A stretch of DNA of 64,000 nt, taken from positions 62,001 through 126,000 of the forward strand of contig JBKBLG010000001.1 in the NCBI GenBank assembly GCA_046296295.1. The letters run 5' to 3'. Source of the DNA: UBA10646 sp046296295 (lineage in GTDB: Bacteria; Bacteroidota; Bacteroidia; Chitinophagales; Chitinophagaceae). The notes under the pieces were generated by a model. It ran no database searches. It saw nothing but the letters and a program-made list of their open reading frames with translations, and was not told where the DNA came from. Made by a program: the position numbers and the translations under genes. Below, in pieces: positions 53,498-62,070 of the stretch (position 1 is its first letter; every line of letters begins with the position of its first letter).

Positions 53498-54694
53498 AAA
53501 GATGCTAAGTTATTGCGTAATGCTGCATTAGCCGAATTACCAATATTAACAAATGCCTACCTTACGGTAAATGATGGATGCATTACCAATATAGGGGTGA
53601 TGGCCGATTGGGATGCCAGCTTGCTACAACCCACCGATCAAGTTATTGATCTGCAAGGTAAAAGCATACTACCCTGTTGGTGCGATAGCCATACACACCT
53701 TGTTTTTGCCGCAAGTAGAGAACAAGAATTTGTAGCCAAACTGCAAGGAAAAACATACGCCGAAATTGCTGCCGCAGGCGGTGGCATTCTCAATTCGGCT
53801 CGTAAAGTTGCCGAAACAGCCGAAGCTACATTATTTGCACAAGCGAGCGAACGATTACAAGCTGTAATGCGGTTAGGTACAGGTGCTATTGAAATTAAGA
53901 GTGGTTATGGTTTATCACTTGAAAGTGAGTTAAAAATGTTACGTGTAATTGCCCAACTAAAAGCCAGCTACAATATTCCCATTAAAGCCACTTTTTTAGG
54001 AGCACATGCTTACCCCGAAGCTTACAAACATCAGCCAGCGCAATACATTAATCTTATTATCAACGAAATGTTACCAGCTATTGCTAGTGAGCAACTAGCC
54101 GATTATGTAGATGTATTTTGTGAGCAAGGTTTTTTTAGTGTTGCCGATACATTACGAATTTGCGAGGCGGCAGCTACATACGGAATACGACCAAAAATTC
54201 ATGCCAATCAATTGCATGTAAGTGGCGGAGTACAAGCTGGCATTCAAGCCAATGCTATCAGTGTTGATCACCTGGAAAGTATGGATGTAGATGCCATACA
54301 AGCTCTTGCACAAAGCAATACCATTGGTACTATGTTACCTACGGCGGCTTATTTTTTGCGTATGCCCTACCCACCTGCCCGCACCATGATTGATGCCGGC
54401 TGTGCATTAGCCTTAGCTAGCGATTTTAACCCAGGAAGTAGCCCAAGCGGCAATATGAATATCGTTGTAAGCATGGCTTGTATTCAAATGAAAATGTTGC
54501 CCGAAGAGGCTATCAATGCGGCCACCATCCAAGGTGCTCATGCAATGGAGGTTGCTGCACAAGTGGGCAGCATTTCGGTAGGAAAAAAAGCCAATTTTAT
54601 AGTAACACAACCTATTCCGAGCATTGCATATATTCCGTATGCTTTTGGTACTAATTTAATTCATCAAGTATATATCAATGGCGAACCAATTTAG
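53453..54694 (+). CDS. hutI: imidazolonepropionase
   Basis: 413 residues from ATG 53453 (MRKVFTNIHLLAGV). The frame open to 53342 runs into the divergent patatin gene. It hydrolyses imidazolone propionate to formiminoglutamate in histidine breakdown. The metal site is CDSHTHLVFAASRE, followed by YAEIAAAGGGI, EIKSGYGLSLESELKML and HANQLHVSGGVQAGIQ. It ends DFNPGSSPSGNMNIV plus a C-terminal strand. The other hut genes are not in the window. The stop abuts the stop of the next, convergent gene with no gap. A perfect repeat copy (53560-53573) encodes LTVND. Confidence 0.96.
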   Translation: MRKVFTNIHLLAGVHKDAKLLRNAALAELPILTNAYLTVNDGCITNIGVMADWDASLLQPTDQVIDLQGKSILPCWCDSHTHLVFAASREQEFVAKLQGKTYAEIAAAGGGILNSARKVAETAEATLFAQASERLQAVMRLGTGAIEIKSGYGLSLESELKMLRVIAQLKASYNIPIKATFLGAHAYPEAYKHQPAQYINLIINEMLPAIASEQLADYVDVFCEQGFFSVADTLRICEAAATYGIRPKIHANQLHVSGGVQAGIQANAISVDHLESMDVDAIQALAQSNTIGTMLPTAAYFLRMPYPPARTMIDAGCALALASDFNPGSSPSGNMNIVVSMACIQMKMLPEEAINAATIQGAHAMEVAAQVGSISVGKKANFIVTQPIPSIAYIPYAFGTNLIHQVYINGEPI

Positions 54695-55162
54695 CTAAAG
54701 AGTACACTTGTAACGTGTATCTATGATATATTGAATTTTCCAACCTACTTCTGTGTTAATTAGTTGAAAACTGTTGATACCACAATGCAACAGCTTCGCT
54801 TGATAATAGAAATGATAGGGTGCCCAAACGCTGGCCAACTTTCCATCGGTTTGTATGATGATGCTGTCAAGTTGTTCATTCAAGCTGCCCGCAGTTGTTT
54901 GTGTAATACTTTTAAAGAAGTGAGCAATTTGTTCTGTTCGTACAATATTCCCTTTTGCGGTGGTTGCCACAGATTGAAAAATAACATCGTTACATAAAGT
55001 ACGCCTCATAATACTTGTATCGGCCAATTGCATTCCTTTAAAAAAAGTTCTTATTACTTGCGCTACGGCTGCAGTATCTTGCAATGAAGATTGGGAGAAT
55101 ACGTTGCCGTAAATGTTGAAGCACACTATTACCAAAAAAAGTTGTGTTATCTTTTGTTTCAT
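54695..55162 (-). CDS. exported NTF2-like (DUF4440/SnoaL-type) protein
   Basis: 155 residues with a signal peptide (TQLFLVIVCFNIYGNVFSQ). The rest looks like an NTF2-like alpha+beta barrel: 'TAAVAQVIRTFFKGMQLADTSIMRRTL' helices, then strands through SVWAPYHFYYQAKLLHCGINSFQLI and a final VGWKIQYIIDTR. The pattern fits small lumazine-binding/SnoaL-like domains with no obvious catalytic residues. Its stop codon (CTA on the plus strand, 54695-54697) directly follows the hutI stop. Confidence 0.75.
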   Translation of the reverse strand: MKQKITQLFLVIVCFNIYGNVFSQSSLQDTAAVAQVIRTFFKGMQLADTSIMRRTLCNDVIFQSVATTAKGNIVRTEQIAHFFKSITQTTAGSLNEQLDSIIIQTDGKLASVWAPYHFYYQAKLLHCGINSFQLINTEVGWKIQYIIDTRYKCTL

Positions 55163-55245
55163 CGTCTAAAACTACCATTTACTGTAAAATAATCGTATAC
55201 CATTGGTGTAATTCTAAATTGCTCGGTGTAACGTAACTTTCGGTC

Positions 55246-55923
55246 ATGAATGTACAAATGGAAGCAAGTTGGAAAACACAACTTCAAGCAGAATTTTCAA
55301 AGCCATACTTTCAAGAATTAGCTGCTTTTTTAAAAACTGAAAAAGCCTTGCAGCGCATCATTTACCCGCAAGGGTCGCTTATCTTCAATGCCTTTGCTCA
55401 AACCCCTTTTAACGATGTTAAAGTAGTATTACTTGGGCAAGATCCTTATCATAACCCAGGCGAAGCAATGGGCCTTAGTTTTAGTGTACCACAAGGTGTT
55501 CGCATACCGCCATCGCTACAAAATATCTATAAAGAATTACAAACCGATATTGGTATGCCTATACCACAAAGTGGCGACTTAACACCGTGGGCCAAGCAAG
55601 GTGTACTGTTATTAAATGCCAGTTTAACTGTACGAAAAAACGAGCCGCAAAGTCATAGCAAAATTGGCTGGAGTCAATTTACCGATGCTGCCATTCGTAG
55701 GTTAAGCGAGCAACATGAAGGATTGATTTTTCTGTTATGGGGCCGCAGTGCTCAAGAAAAATTAGCTTGTATAGATGCAACCAAGCATCATGTACTCAAA
55801 GCGGCACACCCCTCGCCTTTAAGTGCACACAATGGTTTTTTTGGATGCAAACATTTCAGTAAAACCAACGAATTGCTAACACAACAAGGCAAAACACCAA
55901 TAGATTGGAAAATAACTCCTTAA
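55246..55923 (+). CDS. ung: uracil-DNA glycosylase, family 1
   Basis: 225 residues. It removes uracil from DNA at the start of base excision repair. Hallmarks are VVLLGQDPYHNPGEAMGLSFSV (catalytic Asp66), LLLNASLTVR, IFLLWGRSAQEK and HPSPLSAHNGFFGCKHFS. The start has ATG 55246 with a second ATG four codons later. It begins divergently from the NTF2-like gene. A decayed repeat (CATTTACCCGCAAGG, one base inserted) occurs at 55369-55383 in the IIYPQG codons. Confidence 0.97.
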   Translation: MNVQMEASWKTQLQAEFSKPYFQELAAFLKTEKALQRIIYPQGSLIFNAFAQTPFNDVKVVLLGQDPYHNPGEAMGLSFSVPQGVRIPPSLQNIYKELQTDIGMPIPQSGDLTPWAKQGVLLLNASLTVRKNEPQSHSKIGWSQFTDAAIRRLSEQHEGLIFLLWGRSAQEKLACIDATKHHVLKAAHPSPLSAHNGFFGCKHFSKTNELLTQQGKTPIDWKITP

Positions 55924-55953
55924 TTGCGGCTACATAAAATTAAACATTGATAA

Positions 55954-56697
55954 ATGCGTTGGCTCAACTTATTATTCGGACGAATTTGGGCACTATGGGG
56001 TTTGATAACATTTATTGTAACCTTTCTATTGTTCTTTTTGCCCTCTATGGCATGTTATCTTATACCAGAGCCTCAAGGCATGCATTTGTTCATAGCCATT
56101 GCCCGTTGGTGGATGCGTGTATGGTTAACCCTCATTGGCTGCCCCATTAAAGTAACTGGTAAAAGCAACTTTCAACCCGGCGAAGCCTATATTGTTACAT
56201 GTAACCATAATGCCCTGCTCGATGTTCCGCTTTCATCGCCATTCATTCCCGCTGCCAACAAAACCATCGCTAAAGATAGCTTTGCCAAAGTACCGATCTT
56301 TGGTTGGTATTACCGTAAAGGCAGTATTCTCGTGAATCGCAGAAGCGATGCCAGCAGGCGTAGAAGCTACGATGCAATGCGAAAAGTGCTCGCAAAGGGC
56401 ATGCACATGTGCATTTATCCCGAAGGCACACGCAACAGAAGTAAAGAACCCCTCAAAAGCTTTTACGACGGTGCCTTCAAGCTATCGGTAGATAGTGGTC
56501 ACAGTATCATTCCTGCCATTATTACCGGCACCAAAAAAGCAATGCCTGCTACCATCCCGTTCTTTTTATTACCGCAACGTTTGAGCATTAATTTTTTAGC
56601 CCCCGTGTCACCTTACGGTAAAAGTGTAGACGAACTGAAAAATGAAGTGTACAACATCATGCACCACGCATACCTTGAATACACTAACAACCAATAA
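55954..56697 (+). CDS. 1-acyl-sn-glycerol-3-phosphate acyltransferase (PlsC-like)
   Basis: 247 residues. A membrane segment (LWGLITFIVTFLLFFLPSMACYL) is followed by the acyltransferase motifs: HX4D as NHNALLD, the glycerol-phosphate loop SILVNRRSDASRRRS, YPEGTRNRSKEPLK and IIPAIITG. It probably acylates lysophosphatidate in phospholipid synthesis at the inner membrane. It starts 30 bp after ung and ends 86 bp before sdaA, all on the same strand. A repeat copy (56611-56624) is read in the third frame as SPYGKS. Confidence 0.92.
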   Translation: MRWLNLLFGRIWALWGLITFIVTFLLFFLPSMACYLIPEPQGMHLFIAIARWWMRVWLTLIGCPIKVTGKSNFQPGEAYIVTCNHNALLDVPLSSPFIPAANKTIAKDSFAKVPIFGWYYRKGSILVNRRSDASRRRSYDAMRKVLAKGMHMCIYPEGTRNRSKEPLKSFYDGAFKLSVDSGHSIIPAIITGTKKAMPATIPFFLLPQRLSINFLAPVSPYGKSVDELKNEVYNIMHHAYLEYTNNQ

Positions 56698-56783
56698 ACT
56701 TCGCCAACAAAAAATGCAGTCATAGCAGATAAGTACATTTTTCAATTGATTTTCGATACTTTGATTTTTCAATTACCATTGCC

Positions 56784-58214
56784 ATGCCACACGAAGCCAT
56801 TTCAGTATTCGATATGTTTAAAATAGGTGTTGGGCCTAGCAGCAGCCATACCCTTGGTCCTTGGCGTGCAGCCTTGCAGTGTATCGAGTATTTACGAACA
56901 AAACAACTTATCCATCAAGTACAACACATACAAGTACTTTTATATGGGTCATTGGCCAAAACTGGTAAAGGTCATGGTACAGATATTGCAGTACTGCTCG
57001 GACTTGCTGGTGAAGACCCTGTAACAATAGACGTTAACACCATTACACCAACCATAGAAAAGCTGCAACAAACGCATGATATGTTGCTGGGAAAAACACA
57101 TAAAATCACACTTAACCCCTCAACAGATGTAGTGTTTCTCATGAACGAGTCGCTACCCTTTCACCCGAACGGCATGACGTTTTTGGTACAATTACAACAT
57201 GGCGAAGCTATTGCTCAAACCTATTATTCCATCGGCGGCGGCTTTGTGGTACAAGAGGCTGCAAGTAACCCAACAAGTACTCCAACTGTTGAGCTACCCT
57301 TCCCTATTAATACCGCCAACGATTTATTGCATTGGTGTATGAAAACTGGTATGAGTATTCATGAAGTTGTAGCCGAAAACGAACTTGCCTGGCGTTCTGA
57401 ACATGAAACCAAAGCAGGTGTACTACGCATTTGGGAAGTAATGAAGCAATGCATGTACCGAGGTTGTCATACCAATGGTATTTTGCCCGGCGGCTTACAA
57501 GTACGCAGAAGAGCCTTCGACCTTAACAAAAAACTCATGGCTAATCGTACTTATAACAACTTTGAAACTTGGGTTGATGCTATTCGCAAAGGGGGTAATA
57601 ACTTTCAATACATTTTAGATTGGGTTAGTTGTTTTGCCCTTGCGGTAAATGAAGAAAATGCCAGCTTCGGCCGCGTAGTAACAGCACCAACCAATGGAGC
57701 TGCTGGCGTAATTCCGGCAGTGTTACAATACTATATTACTTTTTGTGATGGTTTAGATGAAGATAAAATCGTTCGATTTTTATTAACTGCCAGCGAAGTA
57801 GGAAGCATTTTTAAAAAAGGTGCTACCATTTCTGCGGCTATGGGTGGTTGTCAAGCCGAAATTGGCGTGAGCAGTGCCATGGCTGCCGCCGCTTTAACAG
57901 AATGCTTAGGCGGCACGCAACGACAAGCTTTAATGGCGGCCGAAATAGCCATGGAACACCACCTTGGGCTCACTTGCGACCCCATTGCAGGTTTGGTTCA
58001 AGTACCTTGTATAGAACGCAATACTATGGGAGCAATTAAGGCTATCACGGCATCGCAATTGGCGTTACAGAGTAGTCCAGATTATGCCAAAGTAAGTTTA
58101 GATAAGGTTATTACTACTATGTGGCATACAGCACTAGATATGAGCCACAAATACAAAGAAACTGCCGATGGCGGCCTCGCAGTGCACATTCCTATTAGCC
58201 TAAGTGAGTGCTAG
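56784..58214 (+). CDS. sdaA: L-serine ammonia-lyase (iron-sulfur, single chain)
   Basis: 476 residues, the fused form. It deaminates serine to pyruvate with a 4Fe-4S cluster. The N-terminal ISVFDMFKIGVGPSSSHTLGPW motif is diagnostic. Later blocks are VVTAPTNGAAGVIPAV, GATISAAMGGCQAEIG, ALTECLGGT and GLTCDPIAGLVQVPCIERN, which hold the cluster cysteines. It lies in a loose same-strand cluster with ung and the acyltransferase, with no functional link evident. A perfect repeat copy at 57638-57651 encodes ALAVNEE. Confidence 0.96.
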   Translation: MPHEAISVFDMFKIGVGPSSSHTLGPWRAALQCIEYLRTKQLIHQVQHIQVLLYGSLAKTGKGHGTDIAVLLGLAGEDPVTIDVNTITPTIEKLQQTHDMLLGKTHKITLNPSTDVVFLMNESLPFHPNGMTFLVQLQHGEAIAQTYYSIGGGFVVQEAASNPTSTPTVELPFPINTANDLLHWCMKTGMSIHEVVAENELAWRSEHETKAGVLRIWEVMKQCMYRGCHTNGILPGGLQVRRRAFDLNKKLMANRTYNNFETWVDAIRKGGNNFQYILDWVSCFALAVNEENASFGRVVTAPTNGAAGVIPAVLQYYITFCDGLDEDKIVRFLLTASEVGSIFKKGATISAAMGGCQAEIGVSSAMAAAALTECLGGTQRQALMAAEIAMEHHLGLTCDPIAGLVQVPCIERNTMGAIKAITASQLALQSSPDYAKVSLDKVITTMWHTALDMSHKYKETADGGLAVHIPISLSEC

Positions 58215-58252
58215 TGAACTGATTGTTTCATTCACTATCGCAAAGGCATCTA

Positions 58253-58266
58253 CATTTACCGTAAGG
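58253..58266 (+). repeat. iterated 14-bp word, intergenic copy
   Basis: CATTTACCGTAAGG, a perfect copy, lies between the sdaA stop and the terminator at 58292. Confidence 0.85.
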
Positions 58267-58291
58267 TATTTTCTTAAGATGCTATTATAAA

Positions 58292-58318
58292 AAAAGGGCT
58301 GCCGATGGCAGCCCTTTT
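58292..58318. terminator. bidirectional rho-independent terminator
   Basis: A perfect 12-bp stem, AAAAGGGCTGCC (58292-58303) and GGCAGCCCTTTT (58307-58318), with a GAT loop, between the convergent sdaA and metalloprotease genes. Confidence 0.88.
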
Positions 58319-58336
58319 AAGTATGCAGCAACACCA

Positions 58337-61300
58337 TTAGTGTTGTACAATTACTTTCACATTTTCAACTTTGCCATTTACATCTATAACTTGTAATTGG
58401 TATACGCCGTTGGTTAAACCAGCTACAGGTATGGTTGCATTTTGGGCTTTAACATTCTGTTGTTTCCAAACCAACTTTCCATCAATTGCAAATAATTGTA
58501 AAGCTTGCATATTAACTGTATTCTGTACGAATACATAGTTACTTGCCGGGTTTGGTAATACTTGCAGCTCTGTTGATTTGCCAAAATTAACGCGGGCTAC
58601 TTTGCTATAAGAGAACTTACCGTCTGCATCAAGTTGTTTGATACGATAATAAACCACAGGTGCGTTCACATTATTATGAACAAAATTATAGGTAGCAATA
58701 GTATTAGCTCTGTTGCGTGGCACTACTACACCTAACGATTTGTAGTTAATACCATCGGTAGCAACTTGTACTTCGTAGCTCGCAACATTCACTTCGTTGG
58801 CAACTTCCCATTGTAACGCTGCACTGTTAGCACCTGAAGCTTTGGCCGTGAAGCTTAACCAAGCTACTGGTAAGGCGAATTGTACATTCCGGCAATAACT
58901 TATACTCCAAGAATTAAGGGTACCAACATCACCCTGACCAGCATCTGTTACCGTTAATGTCCATAATCCATTTACTTCTGAACCATTCAAAGTAGCTAGG
59001 CTACCTGAAGGTTTGGTGGATGAAGTTCCAAGTGCAGGACAAGCAATCAAACTTGCAGCAGAATCGTTATAAGTAACTGTAACAGTACCGTTACGACTAC
59101 ATGTTCCAGAAAAATCTTTCAAATTAACGGATGTACCACCAGGATTAGCAATACTTAATACCAAATCACCCATATAAGTGTGTGTCATATTCACAGTAAC
59201 ATTCACATCGCTTGCGTTACCTGCATTAGCAACAAAAATATTACTGGTAATAGTAGCTAAATCGTTTATTGCAGCAAAAGGTGTGGTTTCATCGCTAGCA
59301 CAACCAATAGGTGCAGTACCAAATCCAATAACGTTACTAGCCAGCGTGGTACCTCCACAAGCTGTGCTATTCGCAATAACACGGTAATAATACACCGTGT
59401 TAGGATTTAAGGTAACATTTGATACCGCAAAAGTGTCTGTAGTGGTAATCGTTGTTACATAAGGCGTTGAAAAGTTAGTTGTACTGATTTGAACAGTATA
59501 CGATGTTGCTCCATTTAAAGTTCTCCAACGGAAAGTAGGCGTTAAACTTAAGCCATTAGTACTTTGTGTGGGCGATACAATGGTAACGTTGCCCAACAAA
59601 TCACCACGATCAATACCAATAGTTCTTACAACGTTGGTTGTACCACTAGCACTACCCGTAATGGTAACATTATATGGACCTACCGGCAAACCACCAATAC
59701 CGTTCAATGTAATCACTGTTGAGTCTCCAGGCGTTACAGGGTTAACGCTAAAGCTTGCAGTAACACCTTGCGGTAAATTAGATACACTTAATGTGATAGG
59801 ATTATTAAAACCGCCTAAGCTACTGGTACGCAACACCACTGTTGTACTACTTGGCCATGGTGAACACAAGCGACGAACTTCAGGGTTGTTGAAAGCAAAA
59901 GTGCTTTGCGTACTTGCTACAATTGAAAAGTTAACATCAGAAATATCGAAGAAAATATTCCCTAATGCCCGCACTCTCACACGTGCCGTACTACTGATGG
60001 TAGTAGGAATACGAACCTCTTCAACACCATCATTAGCGGTACTTGCGGCCAAAACAAATGGATAGTTAAACCCGCCATCGGTAGATAACTCAATAGCTAC
60101 GTTGCTAACATTGAAAGGAGCAATATTGGTTGCAGCAACATCCCAACGAATCGTTTGGAAGCTACCTGCAGTCCAGCTTACCGATGTATTTGGCGCTACT
60201 ACGCTAAACGGTGTACTACCAGCAACGGTTACTACCATTTCATCGTTGTTAACACCACCCACAGGCTGGTTGTCTCTTACTGTCAAAGCAAAACGCATGG
60301 TTCTGTTGATACCGGGTAACAACTCACCAATCGTAGTAGTACCACTCACAACGTTCTGCATACGAGGGAAAGTACGACTATTGCTTGCCACCGGAGAAAA
60401 GCTACGGAACAATGGAGCGTTAACACCAGTTGGTGCATTCCAGTTACTGAAAGTACCTCCTACGTTCGACTGCTCCCAGCAATACGTGAGGTTAGCACCA
60501 GCATCAGGGTCGCTACCAGTACCTGTTAACACAAACGGAGTAGCAATAGGAATAGTATAATCAAGTCCAGCATCAACCGTTGGAATCGTATTGGTAACAT
60601 TGGTTAAGTTACCACAACTAGCACCAGAACCTGTAGTTAAAAATACCCTTGCTTGCTCAAAGCTTACAAAGTGAAAATATGGGTTACTGTTATTCTGTAA
60701 ATCGTTGGTTACACCACAAATACCAGCATACGCCATAATAGTGCTACCACTACCAGGTTCGGCATTGGTTGAAGTGCTTCCATTACCGGCACAACTACCA
60801 GTAGCAGCGTTAAATGTGTGACCGCAACCCAATTGGTGCCCCATTTCATGGGCTACATAATCTACATCAAAAGGATCGCCAACAGGACTACTAGAGCCCG
60901 TTACGCCTTGTGCTTTTCGAGTGCTTACGCAAATAGAACCTAAACTAGCAATACCGCCACCGCCAGTACTAAATACGTGCCCAAGATCGTAGTTACCATT
61001 TCCTATGATATTGTCGAGGGTAGTTTGGTTTTGTCCTAGCATCGTGGCACCATTGCTATTCGTATAACCATCGGTGTTAGTGTCGAAGAAAATGATAGAC
61101 GTATTGTTAGCAATCAGTTGCAAACGCACACCTACTTCTTTTTCATAAATACCAGAAACTCTGTTGGCCGATGCGTTAATTGCCGACTGTACTACAGCCA
61201 CATCTTGCACGGCTGTGAAAAAGTTCGAATATTCGGCATTGGCAGCAATAGCTGTTCTGTAAGTACGTAATGTATTACCCGTGCTTCTGTTAGCAGTAGG

Positions 61301-61909
61301 CATAGAGCCTATCATATCGGCACGCATTTTCTCCGTCATGCCTACAATCTCACCTTCTACGTAATTACCAATCATTTTGGCATTACGCTTCGCAAAAGCA
61401 ATGTAAGTAGTTTTATTATTAGCGTAGGCCGGATCAATTCTAATATCACCCTTTTCTCCATTATTAAATACATAGCCGTAAAAACCCAAATAACCCCAAC
61501 TAAAACGAGCTAAGGCCCCACTACCATCGGTTGCAACACCCGCAAAGTTGCGCATCAAAGGAAAGCGAGCTTCTAATTCGGGGGCTAGTGTTGGAACATG
61601 CTCTACAGCAAATTCTTGAAAAGTACCATCGCCAAGCGGAATTTGAATGCGAGGTAAGCGATTAAATCTTGATGGGTCTTGCAGGTTTTCCATGGGCGCC
61701 GAAAAAAGTACCCGCTTAATAGCAAGTGTATCTAATTCAAACACACCAAAAATTTCCGGCTTTTTTAGTAACCCTTGTGTTACCGATGTTCCAGATTTTT
61801 CATTGCCCACTTGGTTCCAAGGCTGTATGCCCTTTTGAGCATTTGCAGCCACCGATACAGTGCCAGCTATCAGCGCCACCGCAAAGCATTGCTTTAAAAT
61901 TTGCCTCAT
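58337..61909 (-). CDS. large T9SS-secreted reprolysin-like metalloprotease
   Basis: 1190 residues. Signal peptide (FAVALIAGTVSVAANAQ), then a propeptide-like region. A metalloprotease domain carries HEMGHQLGCGH at residues 353-363 in the reprolysin/metzincin form. After it come PKD-like and FnIII-like Ig folds (PTVDAGLDYTIPIATP; TSYTVQISTTNF), a P-proprotein domain (TYMGDLVLSIANPGGTSVNLK to NGLWTLTVTDAGQGDVGTLNSWSISYC) and a type IX sorting domain ending VENVKVIVQH. It is likely an extracellular protease. It is the largest gene in the window and has a repeat copy at 59766-59779. Confidence 0.9.
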   Translation of the reverse strand: MRQILKQCFAVALIAGTVSVAANAQKGIQPWNQVGNEKSGTSVTQGLLKKPEIFGVFELDTLAIKRVLFSAPMENLQDPSRFNRLPRIQIPLGDGTFQEFAVEHVPTLAPELEARFPLMRNFAGVATDGSGALARFSWGYLGFYGYVFNNGEKGDIRIDPAYANNKTTYIAFAKRNAKMIGNYVEGEIVGMTEKMRADMIGSMPTANRSTGNTLRTYRTAIAANAEYSNFFTAVQDVAVVQSAINASANRVSGIYEKEVGVRLQLIANNTSIIFFDTNTDGYTNSNGATMLGQNQTTLDNIIGNGNYDLGHVFSTGGGGIASLGSICVSTRKAQGVTGSSSPVGDPFDVDYVAHEMGHQLGCGHTFNAATGSCAGNGSTSTNAEPGSGSTIMAYAGICGVTNDLQNNSNPYFHFVSFEQARVFLTTGSGASCGNLTNVTNTIPTVDAGLDYTIPIATPFVLTGTGSDPDAGANLTYCWEQSNVGGTFSNWNAPTGVNAPLFRSFSPVASNSRTFPRMQNVVSGTTTIGELLPGINRTMRFALTVRDNQPVGGVNNDEMVVTVAGSTPFSVVAPNTSVSWTAGSFQTIRWDVAATNIAPFNVSNVAIELSTDGGFNYPFVLAASTANDGVEEVRIPTTISSTARVRVRALGNIFFDISDVNFSIVASTQSTFAFNNPEVRRLCSPWPSSTTVVLRTSSLGGFNNPITLSVSNLPQGVTASFSVNPVTPGDSTVITLNGIGGLPVGPYNVTITGSASGTTNVVRTIGIDRGDLLGNVTIVSPTQSTNGLSLTPTFRWRTLNGATSYTVQISTTNFSTPYVTTITTTDTFAVSNVTLNPNTVYYYRVIANSTACGGTTLASNVIGFGTAPIGCASDETTPFAAINDLATITSNIFVANAGNASDVNVTVNMTHTYMGDLVLSIANPGGTSVNLKDFSGTCSRNGTVTVTYNDSAASLIACPALGTSSTKPSGSLATLNGSEVNGLWTLTVTDAGQGDVGTLNSWSISYCRNVQFALPVAWLSFTAKASGANSAALQWEVANEVNVASYEVQVATDGINYKSLGVVVPRNRANTIATYNFVHNNVNAPVVYYRIKQLDADGKFSYSKVARVNFGKSTELQVLPNPASNYVFVQNTVNMQALQLFAIDGKLVWKQQNVKAQNATIPVAGLTNGVYQLQVIDVNGKVENVKVIVQH

Positions 61910-62016
61910 TGCATTAGTAAATTTAGAAAATTCAGTTTGGCGATTCCACGGGTTATAAGTCGGTAAATTTATGTAAGTACCTACATATTTTCACATTTTT
62001 TTCATGTAAAATAAAA

Positions 62017-62033
62017 GCCGCATTGAATGCGGC
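62017..62033 (-). terminator. terminator-like hairpin
   Basis: GCCGCA (62017-62022) and TGCGGC (62028-62033) close a TTGAA loop. On the minus strand it is followed by TTTTATTTTAC, so it fits the end of the DUF3575 gene. Confidence 0.7.
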
Positions 62034-62049
62034 ATTTATAAGAGCTATA

Positions 62050-62063
62050 CCTTACGGTAAATG
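62050..62063 (-). repeat. iterated 14-bp word, intergenic copy
   Basis: CCTTACGGTAAATG, a perfect copy, lies between the DUF3575 stop and its terminator hairpin. Confidence 0.85.
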
Positions 62064-62070
62064 CTGCTTC

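Noticed and set aside
59568..60560. Long plus-strand open frames opposite the large metalloprotease
   Set aside because: They mirror the Ser/Thr-rich coding sequence of the minus-strand protein, which has clear domains. No independent gene features.
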